Positions 40,159 to 50,587 of a stretch of 64,000 nucleotides of DNA are shown here, piece by piece; the stretch's first letter is position 1, and the number at the start of each line of letters is the position of its first letter. The stretch comes from Kappaphycus alvarezii (Eukaryota > Rhodophyta > Florideophyceae > Gigartinales > Solieriaceae). The notes under the pieces are model-generated. The model saw only the letters and a program-made list of their open reading frames with translations. It was not told the origin of the DNA and ran no database searches. Both the position numbers and the translations under genes were made by a program. The stretch covers positions 62,001-126,000 of the forward strand of contig NADL03000460.1 of NCBI GenBank assembly GCA_002205965.3. The letters are read 5' to 3'.

Positions 40159-40347
40159 GAACTACATCACCCGATTCCCGCAATCTAAGTACACAGTGCA
40201 CCAGCAACAGCTTCACTCGAGGCCGAAGTCGTTGGCTAGACTCAATTGAATGAACTAAGATCATCCCTTATGAGTAGTACATACTGTAAATCTCCTACAC
40301 TCTCACCCATATACAGAAAGTAGAACTGTATCAATTCATTCGGCCTT

Positions 40348-40896
40348 TCACCGTGCAGTGCTGAGCCTTAAGGACGTGGAACAGTCTCCCCTGTACGAGT
40401 CACTAGACACTGCAAGCAACTTTGTACAAAGTCGTGTGTATCTGCCGTCATTGCTTGCCAGGTATAGTTCTCTCGAGGTATACTTTCGGTTGCATCTATC
40501 CCCCGGTGTCCGACACTTCCGCAATGTGCTCAATACTGTACTCAAACTTAGCGAGTAACACAGCCCACCGGTGCACCTTCGCCGCAATGTGCTGGCTAGT
40601 AGACGACTGCATCGCATATGGCGCAAACACGAACAGTAGATTCCGATGGTCGGTAAACATATGGACGGGGTGCTCGTCCAGGAAAAGATAATATAACTTA
40701 TCGAACGTCTTGACAATCGCGAATCCTTCCTCCTCATAAGTGCTCCAGTTATATTGGGCTCCCTTAAATGTTCCCAGGCGTCGTCGGTGAGGGGCACATT
40801 ATGCAGCGCTCGGTAGGCGGATCGCTGCAGGGAGTCAAACTCCGCTGCCAGCTCCGAAGCGTGCTGAGAGTGAGCAATCCGAAACGCGTGAAGCAC
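40348..40896 (-). pseudogene. Ty3-type RT/RNase H relic
   Basis: In one minus-strand frame the sequence reads NWSTYEEEGFAIVKTFDKLY, then HMFTDHRNLLFVFAPYA and HRWAVLLAKFEYSIEHIA, the RNase H segment of Ty3 elements. It lies upstream of the integrase relic at 39568-40158 in the same orientation. Frameshifts and stops show decay. Confidence 0.7.
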
Positions 40897-41050
40897 CCGG
40901 CATGCGGAGGCACATAGGCTATGAACGTAGATCGTATGTACCTTCTAGGAGTAAAACATCCAAACCTTTCTTCGCACAGAGGCTATGCATGTGGAAGCGT
41001 GCCTTGGTGTCTCGGACCCCTTCCAGCAACGCCAGCGTGGGACGGCAACC

Positions 41051-41328
41051 CTAAACCTTGCTGTATAGGAATATATTCGTGAAGACAGCGTTACCCAACG
41101 GGGTTTCGAGGAGCTCTAAACCGTAGCCGGCTGATTCTGCAAGCATAAAATCGGCCAAGAAAGCAGTGCGGTCAACTGGCGAAGTGTGCGGCCAAGAGAT
41201 GCGGATCTTACGGGGATTAATAAACATACCACAAGGCGGGCCGTAGAGCGCGAGGGACCGTAACACTCGCCGTAGACCATCGAGTGACCCTATTATTTTA
41301 CCGTTGTCGGTGCACCACTGATTCAAAA
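41051..41328 (-). pseudogene. RLE-LINE RT fragment
   Basis: The minus strand reads NGKIIGSLDGLRRVLRSLAL, then FINPRKIRISWPH, the region just after RT motif C in RLE-LINEs. The catalytic YxDD is degenerate (WCTDN). The LTR at 41329 interrupts it at this point. A LINE-tail motif (GAGTAAAACATCCAAACC) is near 40948. Confidence 0.65.
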
Positions 41329-41692
41329 TGATACTTGCTAGACGCGAGCGGATCTGAACGAATTTTTTTTGTCGCCGTCATCTCCCACTTTTAATTTACT
41401 GTACTACCTCCCCTTGTCCAAAATTGCTTGTAGTTCTGGTCCTTCCTCGCTCTCCCTGACCATTGCTTATCCTTACCGCGGTCCTCTCCAAATTCACTTC
41501 CATTTTATCTAGACATTTTCATACTGTATCTACCCCTCTCAATCGATCCCGAATCAATGTACTTTTCCCTTTTCATTTACCTTCTCCTCCAAATTAATTT
41601 TTTTGAGAAAAACGGCGCAAATGCACTACTTCAAATACCCTTGTAGATTTATTTTTCCTATTCCAAATCTATAGAATGCGTCCTCGAGAGCC

Positions 41693-41700
41693 TATTTAAA
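41693..41700 (+). promoter_or_regulatory. TATTTAAA box upstream of the LTR acidic ORF
   Basis: The box lies 108 bp before the ATG at 41808. The related ORFs at 26029 and 35395 are preceded by TATTTAAG (25941) and TATTTAAAG (about 35553-35560, minus). The recurring motif and spacing of roughly 90-160 bp support a dedicated promoter. Confidence 0.5.
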
Positions 41701-41807
41701 CCCCTTCATTCCAAGGTCCAAACGTCCCCGATCATTATACTCGCCACCCCCTCTCCCTACCCATTCAAGACACCTTCAATTGCCTACACTCCCCGAAGCC
41801 TACCAAA

Positions 41808-42230
41808 ATGGTCAACCTATGCCCCTCCAAATTCATTTCCAAAAATCGCCCCTTAAACTCCATTCCCCTACTCCCTTTCGGACCTACTGACCGTGATGAA
41901 TATCTACGCCGACAAACCAAAAAGAAGGTGATCGAATTCGTGCGTCGCTTGTTCGTCGAGAATGAGGCGGAAGAGGTAGGTGAGGGGCAGGAGTGGAAAG
42001 TTGAGGAGGGAGCCGGGGAGACCTTCGAGGAGTGGGTAGCACCGGAATTGGTCTCGGAGAATGAGAATGACGAGAAGGATGACGAGGAGGATGATGAAGA
42101 TGAGGGGGAGGGAGACATGGAAAGTGTTGGAATGAAGAGGCCGGGGCTGGACAGTATGGATCAAGTGGTACCGACGCTGGAACCGGATGGGGTATCTGTA
42201 GTGGTTTATATATCTCCCAGGAGTAAATAG
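41808..42230 (+). CDS. LTR acidic protein, longest N-terminus (A)
   Basis: The 140-codon frame starts MVNLCPSKFISKNRPLNSIP. FGPTDRDEYLRRQTKKKVIE follows, then ETFEEWVAPELVSENENDEK, a Glu/Asp run of about 30 residues, and LDSMDQVVPTLEPDG. A frame change near 42190 replaces the usual GGIFSGLDI ending, and homology to the CxxC tail continues to about 42328. Related frames occur in LTRs D, E, B and C. Predicted to be highly acidic and soluble; no known domain. It sits in U3, in sense with gag and pol. Confidence 0.6.
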   Translation: MVNLCPSKFISKNRPLNSIPLLPFGPTDRDEYLRRQTKKKVIEFVRRLFVENEAEEVGEGQEWKVEEGAGETFEEWVAPELVSENENDEKDDEEDDEDEGEGDMESVGMKRPGLDSMDQVVPTLEPDGVSVVVYISPRSK

Positions 42231-42857
42231 AGGGTTATGTGCCGTTCGTAGATATTTGTGTGGACTGCTTGGGCAGCATGCTTATTGTGGAGGAGTTGTT
42301 TGGGTCTGATCTAGAGGATGGGGAATAAAAGGACCAGATCGATAGTTCGTTTCTTAAGTATCTTTTGTTTAGAGTATATCATCCTCGCAAACTGTTTTTA
42401 TGCATTTCCTGGTATCTTTTGTAGTTTTGTTCGTACTTTAGAGGAAGCCAAAAGTATATATAAGCTGATTAAACTTCTTCCCCATGGATAGGTCAAGCAA
42501 GTTGGCAGACAACTTGAAGTCAAGTCCCGAGTAGTAGGAAGTTCAGAGTCAGCTTCAGACCCAAGAAAAATTTTTTCTACGCTGGTCACAGAGCATCACT
42601 GGTAGATCCTGCCCCTTCTATGCTTGCTAGTAGCCCTCTCAACTGTCTTCCTCGGCCACTCCTTTTTTTCGCTCAACTATACCACGGTTGCACTTTTTTC
42701 GCTTGCAACACCTCCTTCTTAGGGTAATTGGTTCTGAGTATCTCCTCTCTCGACGATTTACCCCTAACATTTGGTACTCACATGGAGAGGGTTGCACCTG
42801 AGGTATTTGAGCTTTGCATTATTAAGGAACAATTCGGAAGATTTTTTTTCTGTAACC

Positions 42858-44222
42858 ATGGATCTCAACGCTGCTCGTAGAACGTTCACAGGGGGCAAGA
42901 GTGAAGACGTTGAGAAGTTTCTCTATACATATTTCAATGTTTTGATGCGTGAGAAGAGCGATGAAGAGAAGGCCGCAAGTATCTTTGCCTATCTTCTCGG
43001 TGAAGCAAAGCACAAATATAAGGCCAAGTTTATCGACGGGTGGTCTCTTAACAGGAATGGGCGTAACTTCGGTGAAGTATGTGAGTTGCTTGTGAAAGAA
43101 CATGCTAAGGAGGTAAAACCAGATGAGATGATTCGTACCGCCACAGAGGCCCGGCTCAACTTCGACGATTTGTTAAGCTCATTGGTATAATTGTGTGATC
43201 TCTATGAAAAGGCTGGGTTCAACGCCCAAGCCAAGTACGGATTGCTGCGTAAGGAGGCGATTGGGGATAAGCGGCTCTCCGACTTCCTCCTCATCAAGTG
43301 CCCTCATACTTTTAATGAACTGAAGGGTGCCATAGTATAATTTGTCAAAAACCCGGAGACATTTCAGTTGCTGAGTGAGATACCGAGGGAAACCCGTACA
43401 TCAATGCCTATCGTACATTCTGAAAAGAATTATCAAATGCCGGATACTAGTGCAGAGGCATTAGAACTTGTCAGGATCGATGTCAAAAACTTGGAAGAAA
43501 GGTTGGAAACCCGATTCGATAATCGACTTGACATAATAACCTCGCAGTTGGAAAGCCTTACTTTTACCATTAAGAAGAACCAGTCTGGGCCCCCAAAGGT
43601 CGCAGAAGTCTGTTCCTACTGTCACAAGCCTGGAAACTTTGCAAATAGGTGTCCTGATAATCCACATAGAAACACTCGTTGTGGAAAGTGCAGACGATAT
43701 GGGCATCATGAAAGTAACTGCTGGTCTAAAGACAACAGAAGAGCACATTTATCGGACGCGAGGAGCAAATCAGGACCAGAGCTTAAAAGTTTACAAAACA
43801 TGAAGGATAAAAGGTTGACGGATGCCGATAACGTATCCGTAGCTGAAGAAATCAGTCAAGTCAATGTGACAAAAAGGGATGGAGAAGGGAACATTTTATC
43901 GAAAAAACCTAGGCTATATTATGGAATGCTGGAGCATATCCCAGCATCTGTACCTCCTCGGACCAAGAGGTCTGATCAAGTTGTTCAAGGAGTGGAAGTC
44001 ACTCCGGCCATAAAAACGAAAAAGAATAAGAAATTTAAGAGTATCCCGAAGGACGTACCAGAGTATGTGAAGAAGTACAATTTTGTTGCTGAGATTACAC
44101 TAGCCCCAACTGGAATAACATTTGCTCCACTTTCAAGGGGTGACGCAGAGGATGCGAGAAAAGAACTCAAAAAAATTATCAGGTCTAATAAGTCCGCTAG
44201 GGGTAAGAAATTGTTTCTTTAA
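42858..44222 (+). pseudogene. Ty3 gag with protease start, interrupted by stops
   Basis: Homologous to gag at 8705-9907: it starts MDLNAARRTFTGGKSEDVEK, has stops near 43187 and 43337, and is open from 43368 through two CCHC knuckles (CSYCHKPGNFANRC, CRRYGHHESNC) into VEVTPAIKTKKNKKF and SKSARGKKLFL-type sequence. Here the Gag tail and protease linker are in one frame, which shows the natural reading for this family. Confidence 0.85.
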
Positions 44223-44235
44223 TCGGCCTCGACAG

Positions 44236-44736
44236 CACCAAGACGTCTTAAGCTGGTACTAATCAACGTATTAGGAATGAAAACTCAAGCTCTGTTCGAC
44301 TCAGGCGCTGTTCCAAACCTCATTTCAGAAGCTTTGGTGACAAATCTAGGTCTCTAAATTACTCCAACTACTAGAATAATAACTGTTGCGGATTGAACCG
44401 TATCAAAATGTATGGGCACTGTTGACAAAGTTTTCGTGTTTTTTTGGGGACTCCAAAGTTTATGTAGACTTTCTTGTCATGCCTGATCTCCCTTTCGATG
44501 CAATCATTGGCTGCCCTACCATGGAAAGACTAGGAACATGCATTGACTTGGGCAACCAAATCGTTTCAGTTAATATTGACGGCAGAACCGTGAAGATGCC
44601 CCTAGATTTCGACAAAATCACAAATCCGGAAGATCGAAGAGAAATGGAGAGTGAATATTTCACTTCTAGCTATGACAGCGAAGATTCTGAGCCAACTACC
44701 ATTTTCAGAATGGAAAAGAATACGCCCGGGGGATAA
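44236..44736 (+). pseudogene. Ty3 protease, decayed
   Basis: ALFDSGAVPNLISEALV holds the DSG active site. After stops the frame 44386-44736 has VYVDFLVMPDLPFDAIIGCP, the conserved C-terminal protease segment with a flap-proximal IIG. It then becomes acidic (SSYDSEDSEP) before pol. Confidence 0.8.
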
Positions 44737-44947
44737 TGAACATGGAAATGGGGGGATTATTATCCTGGGTTTGAAACAGATGCCGACTGGAATTCTAACG
44801 CAAATTTGAGACCCGAATTGGTTTCATTTCGCGATAATATCGGATCAAAGGACGGCATTCAGAGGATGAAAGAAGATTACCTTTGCAAAGAAAATGTCGC
44901 ATTCCATATCTGAAGATGTGAGCACGCCGGAAGAGGTGTTTTGAAAT

Positions 44948-47170
44948 TTGGAGGGTAAGGATCAAGAAGAGGGAGATCACAAGTATACAGAAATTCAAGA
45001 GAAAATGCAGCACCTTTCCGCTCCCGCCTCAAAGAAAATATCTGAAATTCTAACATCTTCGGAAGTAATTGCATGGGGCGTTTCAGATCTAAGACAAGCA
45101 AGTATACTGGTCACCTACTCTTTCGAACTTACCGAAACGCAGCCATTTTACTGTAGGACTAGACATCATCCGCCAAAATACGACCAATTTATCTCAGAAA
45201 ATGTTACACGTATGCTGGAAAATGATATTACTTGGCGAGTCTCACCCTCATGGTCATTTCCAGTTTTGGTAGCACCGAAGAAGGATGGAAAGATTCGCTT
45301 TTGCCTCGAATACCGACAGTTGAACCAAAGAATGATACCCGATCGATTTACGATCCCAAACATGGAGGAAATCCTCGAGAACCTGAAGGACGGGAGATAC
45401 TTCACCTCAATTGACCTCTAAACTGACGATATGGAGATTCCTATGGATGAAAAATGTAAGTAAAAACAACTTTTTTGAGCAAAGCCGGTACTTTCGGGTT
45501 CAAAGAGATGACTTTTGGTCTCATAAATGCACCAGCCACAGTCCAAAGAATGTTGAACGAGGTTTTGAAAGGATTTTCATTTGCAGGAGTTTATATCGAT
45601 GATGTAGAAATATTCTCAAAAACCTTGGATCAGCACCTATAGCATGTGGAGACAGTGGTGGATAGGATATCAGCATACAGCCTGAAAATTATGTTGAGCA
45701 AATGCTTCTTTGCGAAAAAGTTTATCCAATTACTCGGTCATATCGTCGATCATGAAGGAATTAAAAGGGATCCAGACAAAACTAAAAAAATCAAGTTGGC
45801 ACCAAGGCCCTCTTCAGAGACGGACGGTCGAATCTTCTTAGGACTTGCCTCATATTACCGAAGATTTATCAAAGATTTCGCCATGACAGCAGCACCGTTA
45901 CTTGCCAGTACTACGAAGAACGGGAGGCTTTACTGAAACAAGGAAATGCAGACTGCATTTGAGGAGCTTAAAGATAAGCTATGTGTCCCCCCAGTGCTCA
46001 TGTATCCAGATTTCAAGAGACCATTTGTTGTGGAGACAGATGCCTCAGAACGGTCTTTGGGTGCTTTTTTGTCCCAAAAGGATGAATGCGGAAGACTAAA
46101 CCCTGTTCAGCTCGCAAGTATTACCCCGGATGATGCGGAAAAGAGATACTGAGTCTGCGAAAAAGAAGCACTAGCTGTCGTTTTCGCACTGAAAAATTTT
46201 CGCGTGTACCTTTTATCACTCGAAACATTTGTCTTGATAACTGATCACCAGTCACTTAAGACGACATTCCAAAAGAAAGATGTACATCACCGCTTGGCCC
46301 GATGGCTCGACATTTTCGCAGAATATCGGTTTGAAATTGTGTGTAGGCCCGGACGCAATAATCAGCCTGCCGATTACCTATCCCGCTTGAGGGATCCACT
46401 GATTCCAAATGAAAAGGCTTCCGAGGACATCGTCGGAGTTGCCGAGGTGCAAGTGCCGATCGATAACGAGTACGAAGCTAATATTCACGGGGAAATTAAA
46501 TTCCTGGATGGACTAGAAATGATAAAGGTTGATCTTGAACACAGAAATTGGGTAGGCAGGAATCAAAAGGCTTTTACATTGTGGAATGGGAAACTCTTCC
46601 GACACACTAAAGCCAATCCTCGACTAGTGGCCCCTTTGAAAGAAAATATGAAGATCTTGAGGACTTTTCATGATGAGTTAGGGCATTGAGATCCCAAAAC
46701 AACCCAAAACTTCATTACGAAAAGATTCTGGTGGCCAAGTGTCCATAAGAACGTCCATAATTTGGAGTAAGGCTGCGGCAAATGTCATAAATTCACTCCG
46801 ATACAAAAGTATATGACAACTCTAAGCTTTCCAGTTTCCGATCTTTTTGAAACCTTCTCAATCGACTTTGCCGGCACATTCAAGGAAAATTCTTCCGGAA
46901 ACAAACATCTCCTTACAGGGGTGAGACATCATACTGGATGGCCAATAGCGGTTGCAGTTGTGGAGGCCAATGCTGAAGTTGTGCTGATATTCATTGAAAA
47001 AGAAATAATTGTACCGTTTCATCGATCATCTCTGATAACGCTTTTTGTTTTACTGCAACGTTACTGCTTCTTTTTTTAGGAGGCAGAGAGATTCAATTGA
47101 AAACAGTTCTCGATTACGCCCCTATGTCAAACGGGGAAGAGGAATGGATGGTCGGAACCATCAAACGCGC
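44948..47170 (+). pseudogene. Ty3 pol (RT, RNase H, partial integrase), decayed
   Basis: Frames with RT (FCLEYRQLN, a YIDDVE catalytic site at about 45594), RNase H (VVETDASERSLGAFL, LITDHQSLK) and integrase (TFHDELGH, SIDFAGTF, SNGEEEWMVGTIKR) can be followed against the intact pol at 10826. Stops occur at 45421, 45640, 45937, 46150 and 46689, among others. Integrase ends at a deletion junction near 47168, joining sequence for QLHPYPFERPYV. Both extension domains are lost. Confidence 0.88.
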
Positions 47171-47317
47171 ACCTACTTTTTGGAATATTTCAGAAGCGTT
47201 CAACTGCATCCATATCCGTTTGAAAGGCCTTATGTTAAAGCAATAAGGCAAAGTACGTTAATGGAAACAGAAGAGGAATAATGACGAGTCGGGACGTTCG
47301 TCTTGAGCGAGGGGGCG

Positions 47318-47891
47318 TGATATATTGTAACTTCTAGATGTTATTTGGCATGCTGCGCTGGATGAGCTTGCATGTTGCGCTAGCTGCGTTGTCACTGTAG
47401 TTACAGTTTTATTTTCAATTATTTTTAGAGGGATGCTTTGCACCGTACTGTAGCGGTGAAGATACGTATGGCACATAAGTACTGTATAGGTGCCACAATT
47501 TGTGAGGGTTGAAAACTCCATATAAGGGGCTGTCTGCATGAAGTGGTAGGAGTAATTGTGAGTCAGCATACCTGAGCGAGGCGCTCAACAAATTAAGTCG
47601 CATAAAAAAAGCATAAAGCAAGTTGGCAGACAACTTGAAGTCAAGTCCCGAGTAGTAGGAAGCTCAGAGTTAGCTTCAAACCCAAGAAAAATTTTTCCTA
47701 CGCTGGTCACAAGGCATCACTTGTAGATCCTGCCCTTCCTATACTTGCTTGTAGCCCTCTAAACTGTCTTCTTTACCTACTTCTTTTTTTTCGCTCAACT
47801 ATACCACGGTAGTACTTTTGTCGCTTGCAACACCTCCTTCTTAGGGTAATTGGTTCGGAGTATCTCTTCTCCGGACGTTTAACCCCTATCA
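47318..47891 (+). repeat. 3' LTR with an unrelated U3
   Basis: It starts TGATATATTGTAACTTC after GAGCGAGGGGGCG and ends TTTAACCCCTATCA. The first half has CCATATAAGGGG as a possible TATA box and does not resemble any other U3 here. From AAAGCAAGTTGGCAGACAAC on it is the shared R/U5 segment. Confidence 0.85.
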
Positions 47892-48690
47892 CCAACCCTG
47901 GAACAAATATTCACGACGTACACGACAGTCATGGCACACATTCCCACCATGTTCCGTGGTTTTCTGGCAAAGACCTATGCGACCGCCATGTAGGACGCTG
48001 CGCAAGCCCGTCAGTGCGACAGCCCGACCGCAACTGCCGCCGTCGCCAAGCCGTTCTTGTTTCCGGCAGTCATGTTGACCGACATCTCTTACACAGAGCA
48101 CAGCACTGAAGAACGACGACACCATTCCATCGCTGATACAATGAGAGAACGGATCGAGCTTTGGAACAAAGGGTAATTTCAGACGCTGTAAAAACAGGCA
48201 GTGAAACCCAGCACCCGCGCCACGCAAGCTCCATCACCCACCGAGCAGAAAATGCTGAATGTGCGCCGAGCCATTAAGCTGACCAAAGAAGGTGCATATG
48301 GCAAAGCGGCACACGCCTTAAGCTCACTAGGGGCCCTTCCTCTAACGCCTGACGACGTTCAGGAACTCCTCAAAAAACACCCCCAACAGCCAGAGACCGT
48401 CCCCAGTGGAACAGGGGAACATACTCCATGTGCTAATGCGGCCTCATTTCGGGACTTCAGTGAGGAGGAGGTTCTTGGAGCCGTCAGGGGTTTCAAACCG
48501 GGTTCTTCTGGGGAAAGGTCCGGTCTTAGACCGAACCATAACGGGAAGTGATCAGGTCTCGGTCCCCATCGCGAGCGTCAGGTTTCCTACCAGCGCTCAC
48601 GCGTGTCCTTAACATTCTGGCCTCCGGAAGTGCCCCAGCCGCTCTCTCCCAGTGGACATCTGGTGCGCCCCTACCCCGTTGGCCAAGAAG
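47892..48690 (+). pseudogene. RLE-LINE N-terminal region, uninterrupted reference copy
   Basis: Successive frames read DISYTEHSTEERRHHSIADT, PTEQKMLNVRRAIKLTKEG, LTPDDVQELLKKHPQQP and FSEEEVLGAVRGFKPGSSGE, then FLPALTRVLNILASG. This is the segment upstream of RT in RLE-LINEs. At 48690 it joins the 3' flank of the RRM gene directly (GCCAAGAAG then ATCGCTGTCGAC), so RT is deleted. It serves as the empty-site reference for MITE, LTR and LINE insertions elsewhere. Confidence 0.75.
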
Positions 48691-48707
48691 ATCGCTGTCG
48701 ACGTATC

Positions 48708-49592
48708 CTATAATCCATTTCCCATGCTCAGCTTCATCAGGCGATTGTTCAGAAGGACGTTATCCAAACTCTTGACAACCTCCTCTGCATCCGCCCTCCT
48801 CTGAAAGACAATGACTGCACTACCATTCGGATTCCCTTGCCGATCGTACAACAACCGCCACTCTTTGGCGGCATCAACCAATGCAAACAAATCAGCCAGT
48901 CCTGTGGTAGTAACATCATTACTCAAATGGTCGACACACAGCAAATTTCCAGTCAAGTCCTCATGGGAGTGAACGCCATCGCCGCGGTAATAGTCCCTCT
49001 CTTGGTACCTGTCAGGATAATCCGCCCCCCTCATATCATACTCTCTCTCCCTTCCCCTCTGAGAATAGCCGTTCTTCCCTCTTGCATACAGCCTCCTGTC
49101 ATCATCATCAGCATCATCCTCGTACCAAACCCTTCCATCTCTCCTCCGATCATCATACATCTCCGGAGAATAGCCCGAACTCCTCACCGCCCCGCTATCA
49201 TAGTAACTTGTCTTCTGAAACTCCCTATCCCTAACACCCGAAGCGCCACCCATAGGAGGACCTCCCGGAACCGGAACCGGACGCGTAAGTGCCGGATCAC
49301 GAACGACAATTTGCTTGCCACGGTATCCACTGACGACACGAACGACGGGAGCACGGTCGGTGGAATGTTCATCAAAGTCGACGCAATCATTACGGGAACG
49401 GACGGTGGTGGGGCCGACTCCAATTTTGTTGGGTCCGTGGACCAATTTGGTGGCGCCGGTCTTCGGATCTCGTACGACTATTGGACGTCGTCGGAAGGAT
49501 CCTGGGTAGTGGGTCGGTTGGAGGTTTGGGTTGAGACCGGCGTCGGTGGCGGGTGGGTTTGCACCGTCGGACATCAAGGCGCCGTGTTCCAT
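48708..49592 (-). CDS. Aly/REF-like RRM protein, intact diverged copy 3
   Basis: The 294-codon gene has the same length and layout as 15699-16583 (MEHGALMSDGANPPATDAGL start, RRM with LLCVDHLSNDVTTTGL and GSAVIVFQRRADAEE). Substitutions are scattered and no stop is present, suggesting either recent descent or retained constraint. RNP2 has changed (LLCVDHL for LLYVDNL). A solo LTR lies 280 bp upstream of its start and may affect expression. Confidence 0.75.
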   Translation of the reverse strand: MEHGALMSDGANPPATDAGLNPNLQPTHYPGSFRRRPIVVRDPKTGATKLVHGPNKIGVGPTTVRSRNDCVDFDEHSTDRAPVVRVVSGYRGKQIVVRDPALTRPVPVPGGPPMGGASGVRDREFQKTSYYDSGAVRSSGYSPEMYDDRRRDGRVWYEDDADDDDRRLYARGKNGYSQRGREREYDMRGADYPDRYQERDYYRGDGVHSHEDLTGNLLCVDHLSNDVTTTGLADLFALVDAAKEWRLLYDRQGNPNGSAVIVFQRRADAEEVVKSLDNVLLNNRLMKLSMGNGL

Positions 49593-49869
49593 GGTAGAGG
49601 TGATTGAGGTGTGGGAGGAGAGTGGGAAGTGAAGTGGGGTTGGGTTGGATTAAATGGGTGGGTGGCTGGGGGGGCGGGAAGAGGAGGGAAGGGAACAGGA
49701 GAATTGGAGGGAAGGGAACAGGAGAATTGGAGAGTATTTGTTGTGGTTTGTATTATAGTTTTGTTTCGTTGAAAAAACGGAATGTACCTGGTCAGACGAT
49801 GGTGATTTATACATCGGATGGCCAAGAAAAGGGTAACAGGATGGGATATTTCAAATATTGCCTGGATCC

Positions 49870-50587
49870 TGATAGGGGTAAATCGTCGGGAGAAGAGATA
49901 CTCAGAACCAACTACATCAAGAAGGAGGTGTTGCAAACGACAAAAGTGCTACCGTGGTATAGTTGAACAAACAAAAAGGAGTGTATATGGAAGAGAGTTG
50001 AGAGTGCTACAAGCAAGTATGAAAGGGGCACGGTCTACCACTGATGCTCTGTAAGCAGCGTAAGAAAAAGGTTTCTTGAGTCTGAAACCTACTCTCAACT
50101 TCCTACTACTCAGGACTTTACTTGAAGTTGTCTGCCAACTTGCTTGACATCCACAGGAGCAAGAAGTTTACTCGGCTTATATAGACTTTTGGGTACCTCT
50201 AAATTCTGAAACAAACATGCTAATAACCATAAAATACATTGAAGGGAATCGTGTGAACCAGAGAGGCTATTAAAGGATATTTCCTCAAGGTAAATATCTA
50301 GTTGTCATACCCATGCCAGTCAGCCATCGGCCAGGGGTGGGAATGGATGTGACCATTATATAGACCTTTCAGAGTCACTCTTAGTACCACCCAGAATAAA
50401 GACTTGTACTGACATCTATTATGACAGCGTGTCTTAAAATAAAAAAACATGAATTTGCCACACTCATCCAAATTAAAAATATCTTGCAAATTCAGAAACT
50501 ATAAAAATATCTTCCAAATCCCGATACTGTATCCAAATTTGGTCCTCTTCTAGATATTTTTTTCTTGTGCAAATTTTTCGCACATCA
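49870..50587 (-). repeat. Solo LTR (F), 718 bp
   Basis: On the minus strand it starts TGATGTGCGAAAAATTTGC and ends TTTACCCCTATCA. It resembles the 7896 LTR, including the mini-ORF type U3 (CTATATAATGGTCACATC). Flanks GATCC (49865-49869) and GATAG (50588-50592) match GATAC at the empty paralogous site (about 16833), each with one mutation. Confidence 0.85.

Larger units (their letters stand above)
41329..42769 (+). repeat. 5' LTR (A), 1441 bp, with an acidic ORF
   Basis: It starts TGATACTTGCTAGACGCG and ends TTACCCCTAACA. Two TATA-type boxes are seen: TATTTAAA (41693-41700), 108 bp before the acidic ORF, and TATATATAA (42455-42463), before the shared R/U5 segment. Confidence 0.85.
41329..47891 (+). 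mobile_element. Decayed Ty3 element with mismatched LTRs
   Basis: Order: long 5' LTR (41329-42769), gag, protease, pol and a short 3' LTR (47318-47891). Many stops break the genes. The two LTRs share the R/U5 half but differ completely in U3, and no target duplication is seen (TCAAAA before, CCAACC after). Pol is cut inside integrase and joined at about 47168 to the extreme C-terminal end of the accessory region. Confidence 0.88.
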
